A DNA stretch of 12,521 nt from an uncultured Acidimicrobiia bacterium. Its GTDB lineage: Bacteria; Actinomycetota; Acidimicrobiia; Spongiisociales; Spongiisociaceae. The position numbers and the translations under genes were made by a program. The first letter of the stretch is position 1. Every line of letters begins with the position of its first letter. Below are positions 5,814 to 12,362 of this stretch, piece after piece. The stretch is taken from the NCBI GenBank assembly GCA_937900165.1, contig CALCCX010000076.1, positions 1 through 12,521 on the forward strand, read 5' to 3'. A model generated the notes under the pieces. That model worked only from the letters and a program-made list of their open reading frames with translations. It was not told where the DNA came from and ran no database searches.

Positions 5814-7717
5814 TAAATGTCCAGGAACCGGATGTCCTTGGCGTTCTGCTGAATGAACTTCTTTCGAGAGGCGACGTCCTCTCCCATCAATATGGAGAAG
5901 ATCTCGTCCGCGTACGCAGCATCCTCGACCTCGACCCTCAACAGGGTGCGGGTGGCCGGATCCATCGTCGTGACCGCCAGCTCATTGTCATTCATCTCGC
6001 CGAGGCCTTTGAAACGGGTCGGCTTGGCCTTCGGGTGATCTTTACGGAAGGCCGCCAGTTCCTCGTCGTCTGCCAGGTAGTGAACGTTCTTGCCAATCTT
6101 GACCCTGTAGAACGGTGGGACCGAGATGTACACATACCCGGCCTCCAACAAAGGCTTCATGTGACGAAACAAGAAGGTCAGCAGCAGGGTCCTGATGTGA
6201 GCTCCATCAACATCTGCATCCGTGAGAAGTGCCACCTTGTGGTAGCGGGCTTTTTCGAGGTCGAATTCTTCGCCGATGCCGGTGCCAATGGCGGTGATCA
6301 GTGACAGGATCTCGGTGTTCTGGAGGGCCTTGACCAACCGAGCCTTTTCGACGTTGAGGATCTTGCCCCTGATGGGCAGGATTGCCTGGAACTCCGAATC
6401 TCGGCCTCGCTTGGCAGGGCCGGCCGCCGAGTCGCCCTCCACGATGAACAACTCGGAGAGGGACGAGTCCTTGGAGGAGCAATCCGCCAACTTGCCTGGC
6501 AGCGCCGAAGATTCCAACAGGCTCTTGCGCCTGGTCAGGTCTCGCGCCTTGCGGGCCGCGTCTCTGGCTTTTTGGGCCTGGAGAGACTTTTCGATGATTC
6601 GTCGAGCTTCGCTCGAGTGGCGCTCCAGCCACTCCGGCAGCATCCGGTTGAGGCTTTTGAGGACATAGCTGCGGATCTCGGTGTTGCCCAGCTTGGTTTT
6701 GGTTTGGCCTTCGAACTGAGGGTTGCGGACCTTGACCGAGATCACCACGGTCAGCCCCTCCCGAGCATCTTCACCCGAAAGATTGACGTCCTTCTCCTTG
6801 AGGATGTTCTTGGAGCGCCCGAAGTCGTTGAGCGCTTTGGTCAGCGCGGTCCGAAACCCTTCCTCGTGGGTCCCTCCCTCGTGGGTGTGGATGTTGTTGG
6901 CAAAACTCAGCACGTTCTCGCTGTAGGCCGAGGTCCACTGCATGGCCACTTCGAGCTCTGCATCGTCGTTGACATCCGAAAGGGAGATTACGTGGCTGTG
7001 AATCGGGTCCTTGGAGGTGTTCAGGTGCTTGACGAAGTCGACCACGCCGCCCTTGTACATGAATGTCTCGGACTTGGCTTCTTCACGCTCGTCTGCCAGG
7101 CGGATCTCGAGCCCGGCGTTGAGGAAGGCCATTTCCCGGAGTCGGTGGCTGACCGTGGCGTACGAGAATTCGGTGGTTTCGGTGAACACATCTTCGTCCG
7201 GCCAAAAGGCAATGGTCGTCCCAGTCCGCTTGGCTGCCTTGCCTTTTTCGACCTTTCCGACGGGTTTGCCCTTTTCGAAACTCTGCGTCCATTCGAATCC
7301 ATCACGCACGATCCTTGCGTCCAGACGGGCCGACAACGCATTCACCACCGAGACCCCTACACCATGCAGGCCACCAGAAACCGTGTAAGCGCCCTGTTCG
7401 AACTTGCCACCTGCATGCAACGTGGTCAGCACGGTGGTCAGGGCGGATTCCTTGGTCTTGGCGTGTTGAGCGACAGGAATGCCTCGGCCGTTGTCCGTTA
7501 CTCGACAACCTCCATCCTCCAGCAGCGTCACCTCGATCCGACTGGCGAAATCGGCCATCGCCTCATCGACAGAGTTATCCACAACCTCCCAGATCAAGTG
7601 ATGCAGACCCTTGGGGCCAGTCGATCCGATGTACATACCAGGTCGTCTTTGAACGGCCTCGAGTCCCTCGAGGACCTTGATGTCTTTGGCCCCGTAATCA
7701 GATTTCTTGGCAGCCAC
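5813..7717 (-). CDS. gyrB: DNA gyrase subunit B
   Basis: GyrB binds and hydrolyses ATP to drive supercoiling with GyrA. In the 634-residue product the GHKL ATPase motifs are DNSVDE (47-52), DNGRGIP (75-81) and GGLHGVGVSVVNALS (from 115). The TOPRIM metal site is EGDSA (427-431) plus DADVDGAH (500-507). KGLGEMN and the end ...AKDIRFLDI are typical GyrB C-terminal sequences. The frame extends 25 codons to an ATG at 7792, but that ATG lacks a ribosome site. The GTG at 7717 follows GAGGGAG and puts IKVLEGLEAV at the usual distance from the N-terminus, so I prefer it. The segment after EGDSA reads AGPAKRGRD rather than the common GGSAKxGRx. gyrA follows after 51 bases. Confidence 0.96.
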   Translation of the reverse strand: MAAKKSDYGAKDIKVLEGLEAVQRRPGMYIGSTGPKGLHHLIWEVVDNSVDEAMADFASRIEVTLLEDGGCRVTDNGRGIPVAQHAKTKESALTTVLTTLHAGGKFEQGAYTVSGGLHGVGVSVVNALSARLDARIVRDGFEWTQSFEKGKPVGKVEKGKAAKRTGTTIAFWPDEDVFTETTEFSYATVSHRLREMAFLNAGLEIRLADEREEAKSETFMYKGGVVDFVKHLNTSKDPIHSHVISLSDVNDDAELEVAMQWTSAYSENVLSFANNIHTHEGGTHEEGFRTALTKALNDFGRSKNILKEKDVNLSGEDAREGLTVVISVKVRNPQFEGQTKTKLGNTEIRSYVLKSLNRMLPEWLERHSSEARRIIEKSLQAQKARDAARKARDLTRRKSLLESSALPGKLADCSSKDSSLSELFIVEGDSAAGPAKRGRDSEFQAILPIRGKILNVEKARLVKALQNTEILSLITAIGTGIGEEFDLEKARYHKVALLTDADVDGAHIRTLLLTFLFRHMKPLLEAGYVYISVPPFYRVKIGKNVHYLADDEELAAFRKDHPKAKPTRFKGLGEMNDNELAVTTMDPATRTLLRVEVEDAAYADEIFSILMGEDVASRKKFIQQNAKDIRFLDI

Positions 7718-8009
7718 AGGTCTCCCTCTAGTCGATATGTGCTCGGCACCGGTACTGATCGCGTCTGGCGCTATCGCACTCTTGGCCGACATTGTTTTGC
7801 CTGTGCGTGAAACAGGTCCTTTGATTCAGAACCGACCTCGTCGCTCAGGCCGCTTCTACCGTTCGTGTATTTAGACGCGGCATCCAACCAGTGGACACCG
7901 GCGTTGAAACGGCTGGTCTCCGGAACCGGCGTCAGATGATGTCCCTATTTGGGAACCAGTCAGCCGACGTGATCGCGCAAGACCAACTGCAGACCAAGAT
8001 TTTCGAATC

Positions 8010-8032
8010 AAAAACAGGGCCTGTTCCGGCCC
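8010..8032 (-). terminator. Intrinsic-terminator-like hairpin in the gyrB leader
   Basis: On the minus strand, arms GGGCC and GGCCC enclose a six-base loop and are followed by TG and then TTTTT. It starts only about 20 bases after the predicted start point of the promoter at 8060-8088, so it would act as an early (attenuator-like) stop ahead of gyrB, or end a very short RNA. It could also simply end transcripts from the recF/DciA operon. Confidence 0.5.
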
Positions 8033-8046
8033 CGCCACGAGTTGTT

Positions 8047-8060
8047 TTACACTCATGTAA
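8047..8060. promoter_or_regulatory. Operator-like inverted repeat TTACA-N4-TGTAA
   Basis: A perfect 5-bp inverted repeat that touches the last base of the -10 box and covers the expected start point. A repressor bound here would block the promoter. No regulator is identified; the arms are short, so chance is possible. Confidence 0.4.
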
Positions 8061-8088
8061 GTATACCTGGTTCGCACTGATCACCCAA
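8060..8088 (-). promoter_or_regulatory. Candidate sigma-70-type promoter for the gyrB leader
   Basis: On the minus strand TTGGGT (8083-8088) is spaced 17 bases from TATACT (8060-8065), a near-perfect -10 element at ideal spacing. The start point would be near 8053, over 330 bases upstream of the gyrB start. This is the best-looking promoter in the window. Confidence 0.55.
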
Positions 8089-8118
8089 GCTCTTGGCTTG
8101 CAACGAAAGTGCCTTTGA

Positions 8119-8170
8119 CCAGGCGTTTTAGCCTGGATCCACCGACTTAGGGAAGCGAGTCGGCCGGTGG
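8119..8170 (-). ncRNA. Two adjacent hairpins downstream of the DciA-like gene, possible structured RNA
   Basis: One stem is CCAGGC/GCCTGG (8119-8124 with 8131-8136, six-base loop). Next to it is a longer imperfect stem, CCACCGACT at 8139-8147 pairing with 8158-8170 across a four-base bulge. They start about 140 bases after the stop at 8314. With no T run they are not a classical terminator. They may be an mRNA 3' structure or part of a small RNA. Only the base pairing is observed; any function is a guess. Confidence 0.25.
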
Positions 8171-8313
8171 GCCACTTCCATACTGACATTCGGGGTTGTT
8201 TCGGTTTTCACCAGCAGTGAGACAGGCCGGGCCTGAGAAATCCTTGCCATGACTGGCGAGGCGGGCGAGGAGCCAATCCGTGCGGTGGATCTAGGTTTAG
8301 TAATCCTGACCAA

Positions 8314-8619
8314 TCAAGGTCTGCCTGGCGCCACCACCTCGACCGAGTGGATCACGTCTGCTCCAAATTCCTCAGCCAAATGGTCGGCGAGACCGCTCGA
8401 CCCGTACCTCAGCATCCGAACCGCTGCGCCGTTTTTGGCCTCGACCACAAGGACTCCTTCTCGGAGAATTTGAGGGACCGCATGGGTCTTCCATGGGTCT
8501 TCAACAAGGGTCTCCCACTCCGAGGAAAGCCTGAGCATGACGTCCAAACGTGCCACTCCTAGGCCGGCGAGCAGAGCTGGAAGCAGGTCGCTCACTGGTT
8601 TGAGATCGCGTCTTTCCAT
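8314..8619 (-). CDS. dciA: DUF721 / DciA-family protein, probable replicative-helicase operator, 101 aa
   Basis: The position between recF and gyrB is that of Mycobacterium Rv0004, a DUF721 protein. The family, DciA, helps load or operate the replicative helicase in bacteria lacking a DnaC/DnaI loader. Visible family features are a helix-rich N-terminal part, the tryptophan block SEWETLVEDPWKTHAVP (about 33-49), then the beta strand GVLVVEAKNGAAVRMLR and a final strand IHSVEVV. At 101 residues it is essentially the bare domain, much shorter than Rv0004, which has a long extension. The ATG shares a base with the recF stop (TGATG), so translation is coupled; AAGGGA lies about 11 bases upstream. 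The helicase role is known for the family and inferred here. Confidence 0.85.
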   Translation of the reverse strand: MERRDLKPVSDLLPALLAGLGVARLDVMLRLSSEWETLVEDPWKTHAVPQILREGVLVVEAKNGAAVRMLRYGSSGLADHLAEEFGADVIHSVEVVAPGRP

Positions 8620-9710
8620 CAGGTGACCGTTCCCTTCCCGACCTTCCAGCGGCGACCTCTCACCGGGACTTCCTCATCCCTCGCGGTTGTTATGAGGGTT
8701 TGGGCGTCTGGAAGGGCGTCGGCCAGCGCGTTGGCTCGCCGCAGGTCCAGCTCGGAGAAGACATCGTCAAGCAGTAGCAACGGAGGCTCTCCGATCGCCT
8801 CTTCGATAGCCCGATGTGAGGCCAGTCGCAAAGACAACGCCAGGGTTCTCTGCTCTCCCTGGCTTGCCATGGTTCGGCTGTCCTTACCCCCAAGGCGCAC
8901 CGCCGGGTCGTCCCGGTGCAAGCCCACGGTGGTCACCCTGCGTTCCGTGTCCGATTTCCGGGACTTTGCCAACGCCTCACGTAACGCTGTAGTCCATGAC
9001 TCGGGGTCGAATCCGTCGTCACTGCCCCAGGTCGATCGGTATTCGATGCCGACTTCGATTTCGCTGTTGGCCAAACGGTTGTACATCTCGCTCATGTGGG
9101 GTTGAAGGGCTGACATAGCGCCTGAGCGACGCTGCATCACCTTGCCACCTGCCTGTGACAGCCTCTCATCCCACACATCCAGCGTTGTTTCGTCTACATG
9201 GGTGCCTGACTGCCTGAGCAGGCTGTTCCTCTGCTTGAGGGCCTTGTCGTAGTCCTGTTGATCTGCAAAGGCGACCGGCCAAACCTGGACCGCAAGGTCG
9301 TCGAGTAGATCTCGCCGGTATCCAGGACTCCTTTTGATTATGTCGAGATCGTCTGGCAGAAATGTGACGCTCCTAACGTGACCCAACATATCAGCGACCC
9401 TTACCAGTCTTTGTCTGTTGACCTGGGCACGGCGCCTACCACCTAGCGGAATTTCGATCTCGACGAGGGCCTCAGAGTCCGACCTGGCGATCATCCCCCT
9501 CATGAAGGCTCCCTCTGAGCCCTCCCGAATCAAGATCTGGTCAGGGACGCCTCTGAACGACCGCAGCCTGGCCAGGTATCCGACCCCCTCCAGCAGGTTG
9601 GTCTTGCCGATGGCGTTGGGCCCGACCAGTACGTTCACGTCCGGATGGGGCTCCCACCGAATGTCGTCGTACGAACGAAAGCCGAGTAACTCGACCCAGC
9701 CAAGCCTCAT
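8619..9710 (-). CDS. recF: DNA replication and repair protein RecF
   Basis: RecF is an SMC-like ATPase that, with RecO and RecR, loads RecA at single-strand gaps. The 363-residue product is full length. Walker A is GPNAIGKTN (30-38), the ABC-type signature is SQGEQRTLALSLRLA (283-297), and Walker B is LLLLDDVFSELD (311-322). The N-terminus WVELLGFRSYDDIRWE is typical of RecF. The ATG lies nine bases after the dnaN stop with no good ribosome site, so it is probably translated by coupling to dnaN. The dciA-like gene overlaps its stop. No gnd gene separates it from dnaN, unlike in mycobacteria and streptomycetes. Confidence 0.97.
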   Translation of the reverse strand: MRLGWVELLGFRSYDDIRWEPHPDVNVLVGPNAIGKTNLLEGVGYLARLRSFRGVPDQILIREGSEGAFMRGMIARSDSEALVEIEIPLGGRRRAQVNRQRLVRVADMLGHVRSVTFLPDDLDIIKRSPGYRRDLLDDLAVQVWPVAFADQQDYDKALKQRNSLLRQSGTHVDETTLDVWDERLSQAGGKVMQRRSGAMSALQPHMSEMYNRLANSEIEVGIEYRSTWGSDDGFDPESWTTALREALAKSRKSDTERRVTTVGLHRDDPAVRLGGKDSRTMASQGEQRTLALSLRLASHRAIEEAIGEPPLLLLDDVFSELDLRRANALADALPDAQTLITTARDEEVPVRGRRWKVGKGTVT

Positions 9711-9719
9711 CTGGCAAGG

Positions 9720-10811
9720 TCAGACGCGCACTGGCATCAGTAGATAGGTGAAGGCCGGTTCGGTCGATGACCGAAGAACGGAAGGCTTCAACCCGTCCAT
9801 CACCTCGATCTCCACCTTGTCTCCACTCATGGCAGAAACCCCATCGATGAGATAACGCGGATTGAATGCGATCAGTACTTCGTCTTCAGTGCCCTCGAAT
9901 TCTCCAGGAATGTGTTCCGCCTCCCCACCGACATCTTGGCGCGTGACCGTGAGTTCTACTCCACCCTTGACCAGCTTGAGCCGGATCGGAATATGATCCT
10001 CGGCTACCAGGGAGGCCCTGCCGAGAGCCTCGAGCAACGCATCTCGCTCGAGCGTTATCTTGTTCGGATAACTGTCTGGCAGAAGCTGGCGATAGTTTGG
10101 GAACGTGCCTTCGATCAGCCTGAGTGACAGGCTGCCGCGCTCAGAGCCGAACACGACTTCTCTGTCCTGGATCGCCATCTGGACCTTTGACGAGCCGACC
10201 GTTCTGCTCAGCTCGCGCAGGCCACGGGCAGGAACCAGTCCACTGCGATCGATCGTGACATCTGGAAGCTCTCTGACGGCCAGCCGATACGAGTCTGTCG
10301 CAACGAGTCGCACACCTTCATCGCTGTTTTCGATCAGAACGCCAGTCAGGATTGGACGGGCGGCATCGCTGGACGCGGCCACCGTCGCCTGAGCAATCGC
10401 CGAAGCGAGATGATCCCCATCAACGCTGGTCGCTCCACTGAAATCCGGATCCGCCAATTCTGGGAAGTCGTCCACCGCCAACTCCCTGAGAGCAAACCGA
10501 GGACCACGACCCTCGATTTCGATCTCTCCTTCACCCGATGCAATCGTGACGCTCCCGCTAGGCATCTTGCGAATGGCTTCGGTCGCAAGCCGGCCAGGTA
10601 CGACAAAGCGGCCCTCCTCCATGACTTCGACTTCGCAATTGGTTCTAACGGTGACCTCGAGGTCTGTTCCGGTCACGTTGAGGGATTTACCGCTGACCTC
10701 GCAAAGCACCCCCTGAAGAACTGGGAGGGCTGAGCGAACTCCAACAGCCCGGTTGGCACGGGAAAAGACATCTGCGAGATCATCTCGGTCGGCTCGGATT
10801 CGCACAGTCAT
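9720..10811 (-). CDS. dnaN: DNA polymerase III sliding clamp (beta subunit)
   Basis: The beta clamp is a dimeric ring that tethers DNA polymerase III and other enzymes to DNA. The 363-residue protein shows the three repeated clamp domains (about 1-120, 121-245, 246-363). Recognisable blocks are ALPVLQGVL, ATDSYRLAVRE, GTFPNYRQLLP, FNPRYLIDGV and the classic end YLLMPVRV, which forms part of the partner-binding pocket. The ATG start has AAGGGA six bases upstream. It follows dnaA after a 183-base gap containing the probable origin, and its own promoter may lie in the AT-rich part of that gap. There is nothing unusual in the sequence. Confidence 0.97.
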   Translation of the reverse strand: MTVRIRADRDDLADVFSRANRAVGVRSALPVLQGVLCEVSGKSLNVTGTDLEVTVRTNCEVEVMEEGRFVVPGRLATEAIRKMPSGSVTIASGEGEIEIEGRGPRFALRELAVDDFPELADPDFSGATSVDGDHLASAIAQATVAASSDAARPILTGVLIENSDEGVRLVATDSYRLAVRELPDVTIDRSGLVPARGLRELSRTVGSSKVQMAIQDREVVFGSERGSLSLRLIEGTFPNYRQLLPDSYPNKITLERDALLEALGRASLVAEDHIPIRLKLVKGGVELTVTRQDVGGEAEHIPGEFEGTEDEVLIAFNPRYLIDGVSAMSGDKVEIEVMDGLKPSVLRSSTEPAFTYLLMPVRV

Positions 10812-10994
10812 CTGTCCCTTCTGTTGTTACTGTTCTTTATAGAGAACTGATAGCAGTAGTAATAGGGGTTGTGGATTGTGGACGATGTCGCGTATCGCCT
10901 GCTCATAGGCCCTTTCCCTCATGCACAGGGGTGTGGAGGACCAGCGTAGTTTTCCACACGGAGTCTGGTGTGATGTCGGACCTGTTGAAATCCA
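10812..10994. other. Probable chromosomal origin of replication (oriC) in the dnaA-dnaN gap
   Basis: This 183-base gap contains clustered DnaA-box-like sites: TGTGGATTG (10870-10878), TGTGGACGA (10877-10885), TCATGCACA (10919-10927), TGTGGAGGA (10932-10940) and TTTTCCACA (10950-10958, the best match to TTNTCCACA). Beside the first two are a G run, DnaA-trio triplets (10851-10865) and an AT-rich segment towards dnaN. Position between dnaA and dnaN and this element order both fit an origin. Whether the region upstream of dnaA is also needed cannot be told from this window. Confidence 0.72.
10851..10865. promoter_or_regulatory. DnaA-trio element (five triplets) with adjoining GC run and DnaA boxes
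   Basis: On the plus strand TAG-CAG-TAG-TAA-TAG; read 3' to 5' from the boxes it is GAT, AAT, GAT, GAC, GAT, matching the DnaA-trio pattern in four of five repeats. Three G bases (10866-10868) and two overlapping DnaA boxes (10870-10885) lie on one side, AT-rich DNA on the other. This is the order of the basal unwinding system on which DnaA forms a filament to melt the origin. Confidence 0.7.
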
Positions 10995-12362
10995 TCAGGT
11001 TCTCCTCAGCCCCTGTGCAAGCCCGTTGACCTTTTCGAACACCTCGTGATCGGTTTGGATCAGCTGTCTGATCTTGTTCACCGCGTACAGGACTGTCGAG
11101 TGGTCTCGGCCGCCGAACTGACGCCCGATCTTTGGCAGTGAGAGATCGGTGAGATCTCGGCATATGTACATGGCGATCTGTCGACACAAGACGAGGGGCT
11201 GCCTGCGGCTCGGGCCGGCCAGGTCGTCTGGTGAGTAGCCATACGCCGCTGCTGCTGCCGCAATTATCTCCGCGGCGGTCGGTGGCCGCTGGTCCTGGGT
11301 AGGCAGGAGGTCTTGCAAGACCTCCTGGGCGATGTCGAGGGTGATCGGTTGATTGGTCAACGCCGCGAAGGCGGTCACTCTGGTCAGGGCACCTTCGAGT
11401 TCCCGGATGTTGTCCGGAACATGGCGGGCTATGAACTCCAACACAGGCTCAGGTACTTTCCTCGGGGCGAATTCGGCGTTCTTCCTGAGGATCGCCAGGC
11501 GCGTTTCAACATCGGCCGGCTGAATGTCTGTCGTCAGGCCCCATTCAAAACGGCTCCTGAGGCGGTCCTCCAGCGAAGAGAGCTTCTTCGGCGATCGATC
11601 GGAGCTGATCACCATCTGCTTACCCGATTCGTAGAGGTTGTTGAACGTGTGGAAGAACTCCTCGAGAATCTGTTCCTTGCCCTCAAAAAACTGCACGTCG
11701 TCCAGAAGGAGCACGTCGGTGGTCCGATACCGGGTCTTGAAGGCGTCCATCCGTTTCCGGCGGATGCCATCGATGAATTCGTTGAAGAAATTCTCCGACG
11801 AGACGTAACGCACGATCGCCCGTGGGTTGAGTTCGAGCGAGTGATGGCCGACTGCGTGGAGCAGGTGGGTCTTGCCCAGCCCGGCGCCGCCATATATGAA
11901 AAGGGGGTTGTAGTGCTCGCCAGGTTGTTCTGCCACCGACATGGCCGCCGCCCAGGCGAAACGGTTGGATTGGCCCACGACGAAGTCCTCAAAGGTGTAT
12001 TTGGCAGTGAGGCGCGGCGTAACCCCGGTTCCCGGCGGGATCATTTCGGGTTCAGAAGTATCGCTGATCGGTTCACTCGATGACCCGTCCGCGATCACCG
12101 GATCGTACGGGAGGCTCGATACCGCATAGGTCACTTCGATTTCACCGAAGTGACGGCCGGCCATGTCACTGATCAGGGCATTGTGCTTGTCCCGAATCCA
12201 GCGAGCGTGGAGATCAGAAGGGGCGGTGACGGTCAGTCTGTTTTCGAGGAAATCGAAATTCAGAGAAGCGAACCAGGTCTGCCAGGTCATGGACGGGACG
12301 CTGGATTGCAGGTCCCTGGCGAAGAGGTCCTCCTCCAGGCGCAATGATTGAACTTCGGCCAC
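10995..12362 (-). CDS. dnaA: Chromosomal replication initiator DnaA
   Basis: DnaA binds origin boxes, oligomerises with ATP, opens the duplex and recruits helicase. The 455-residue protein has domain I (about 1-85, with WQTWFASL), a short linker rich in Ser, Glu and Pro (about 86-118), then an AAA+ domain starting at YTFEDFVVGQSN. Walker A is GGAGLGKT (158-165), Walker B VLLLDD (217-222), sensor 1 VISSDRSP (251-258), the arginine-finger block LRSRFEWGL (268-276) and sensor 2 NIRELEGALTRV (318-329). Domain IV ends with the DNA-binding signature GGRDHSTVLYAVNKI (417-431). The start is GTG, seven bases after GGGGAGGG. DnaA-box-like sites upstream suggest self-regulation, as is known in other bacteria. 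Confidence 0.98.
   Translation of the reverse strand: MAEVQSLRLEEDLFARDLQSSVPSMTWQTWFASLNFDFLENRLTVTAPSDLHARWIRDKHNALISDMAGRHFGEIEVTYAVSSLPYDPVIADGSSSEPISDTSEPEMIPPGTGVTPRLTAKYTFEDFVVGQSNRFAWAAAMSVAEQPGEHYNPLFIYGGAGLGKTHLLHAVGHHSLELNPRAIVRYVSSENFFNEFIDGIRRKRMDAFKTRYRTTDVLLLDDVQFFEGKEQILEEFFHTFNNLYESGKQMVISSDRSPKKLSSLEDRLRSRFEWGLTTDIQPADVETRLAILRKNAEFAPRKVPEPVLEFIARHVPDNIRELEGALTRVTAFAALTNQPITLDIAQEVLQDLLPTQDQRPPTAAEIIAAAAAAYGYSPDDLAGPSRRQPLVLCRQIAMYICRDLTDLSLPKIGRQFGGRDHSTVLYAVNKIRQLIQTDHEVFEKVNGLAQGLRRT

Larger units (their letters stand above)
7718..8313. other. Non-coding stretch between the DciA-like gene and gyrB
   Basis: About 600 bases without a convincing gene. The small frames present have no ribosome site or recognisable product. 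On the minus strand, in transcription order, it holds two adjacent hairpins (8119-8170), a promoter (8060-8088), an inverted repeat over the start point (8047-8060) and a terminator-like hairpin with a T run (8010-8032). Nearer gyrB are two direct copies of ACCGGCGT (7897-7904 and 7925-7932). The rest, 7718-7890, shows nothing clear. It is best read as the gyrB regulatory leader, possibly including a short non-coding RNA. Confidence 0.6.

Noticed and set aside
5507..6304. Plus-strand frame spanning the gyrB-gyrA junction
   Set aside because: Crosses the ends of two certain genes in antisense with no ribosome site or family features.
7575..7583. Perfect DnaA box TTATCCACA inside gyrB
   Set aside because: It encodes the conserved VVDNS of the ATPase motif on the other strand (GTG GAT AAC), so coding constraint explains it. 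Binding cannot be excluded but there is no cluster around it.
6572..7810. Plus-strand frame of 412 codons opposite gyrB
   Set aside because: Antisense shadow of gyrB; the gyrB frame carries all expected motifs and this one carries none.
7932..8189. Minus-strand frame of 85 codons in the gyrB leader
   Set aside because: Contains the promoter and terminator-like elements, has no ribosome site and no protein-like conservation that I can see.
7718..8313. tRNA gene in the long gap before gyrB
   Set aside because: No T-loop GTTCGA-type motif with a matching acceptor stem was found on either strand.
10903..11187. Minus-strand frame running from the end of dnaA into the origin gap
   Set aside because: It overlaps the conserved DNA-binding end of dnaA in another frame and would run through several DnaA-box-like sites; basic, low-complexity composition.
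11313..12083. Plus-strand frame of 256 codons opposite dnaA
   Set aside because: Antisense shadow of a fully supported dnaA.
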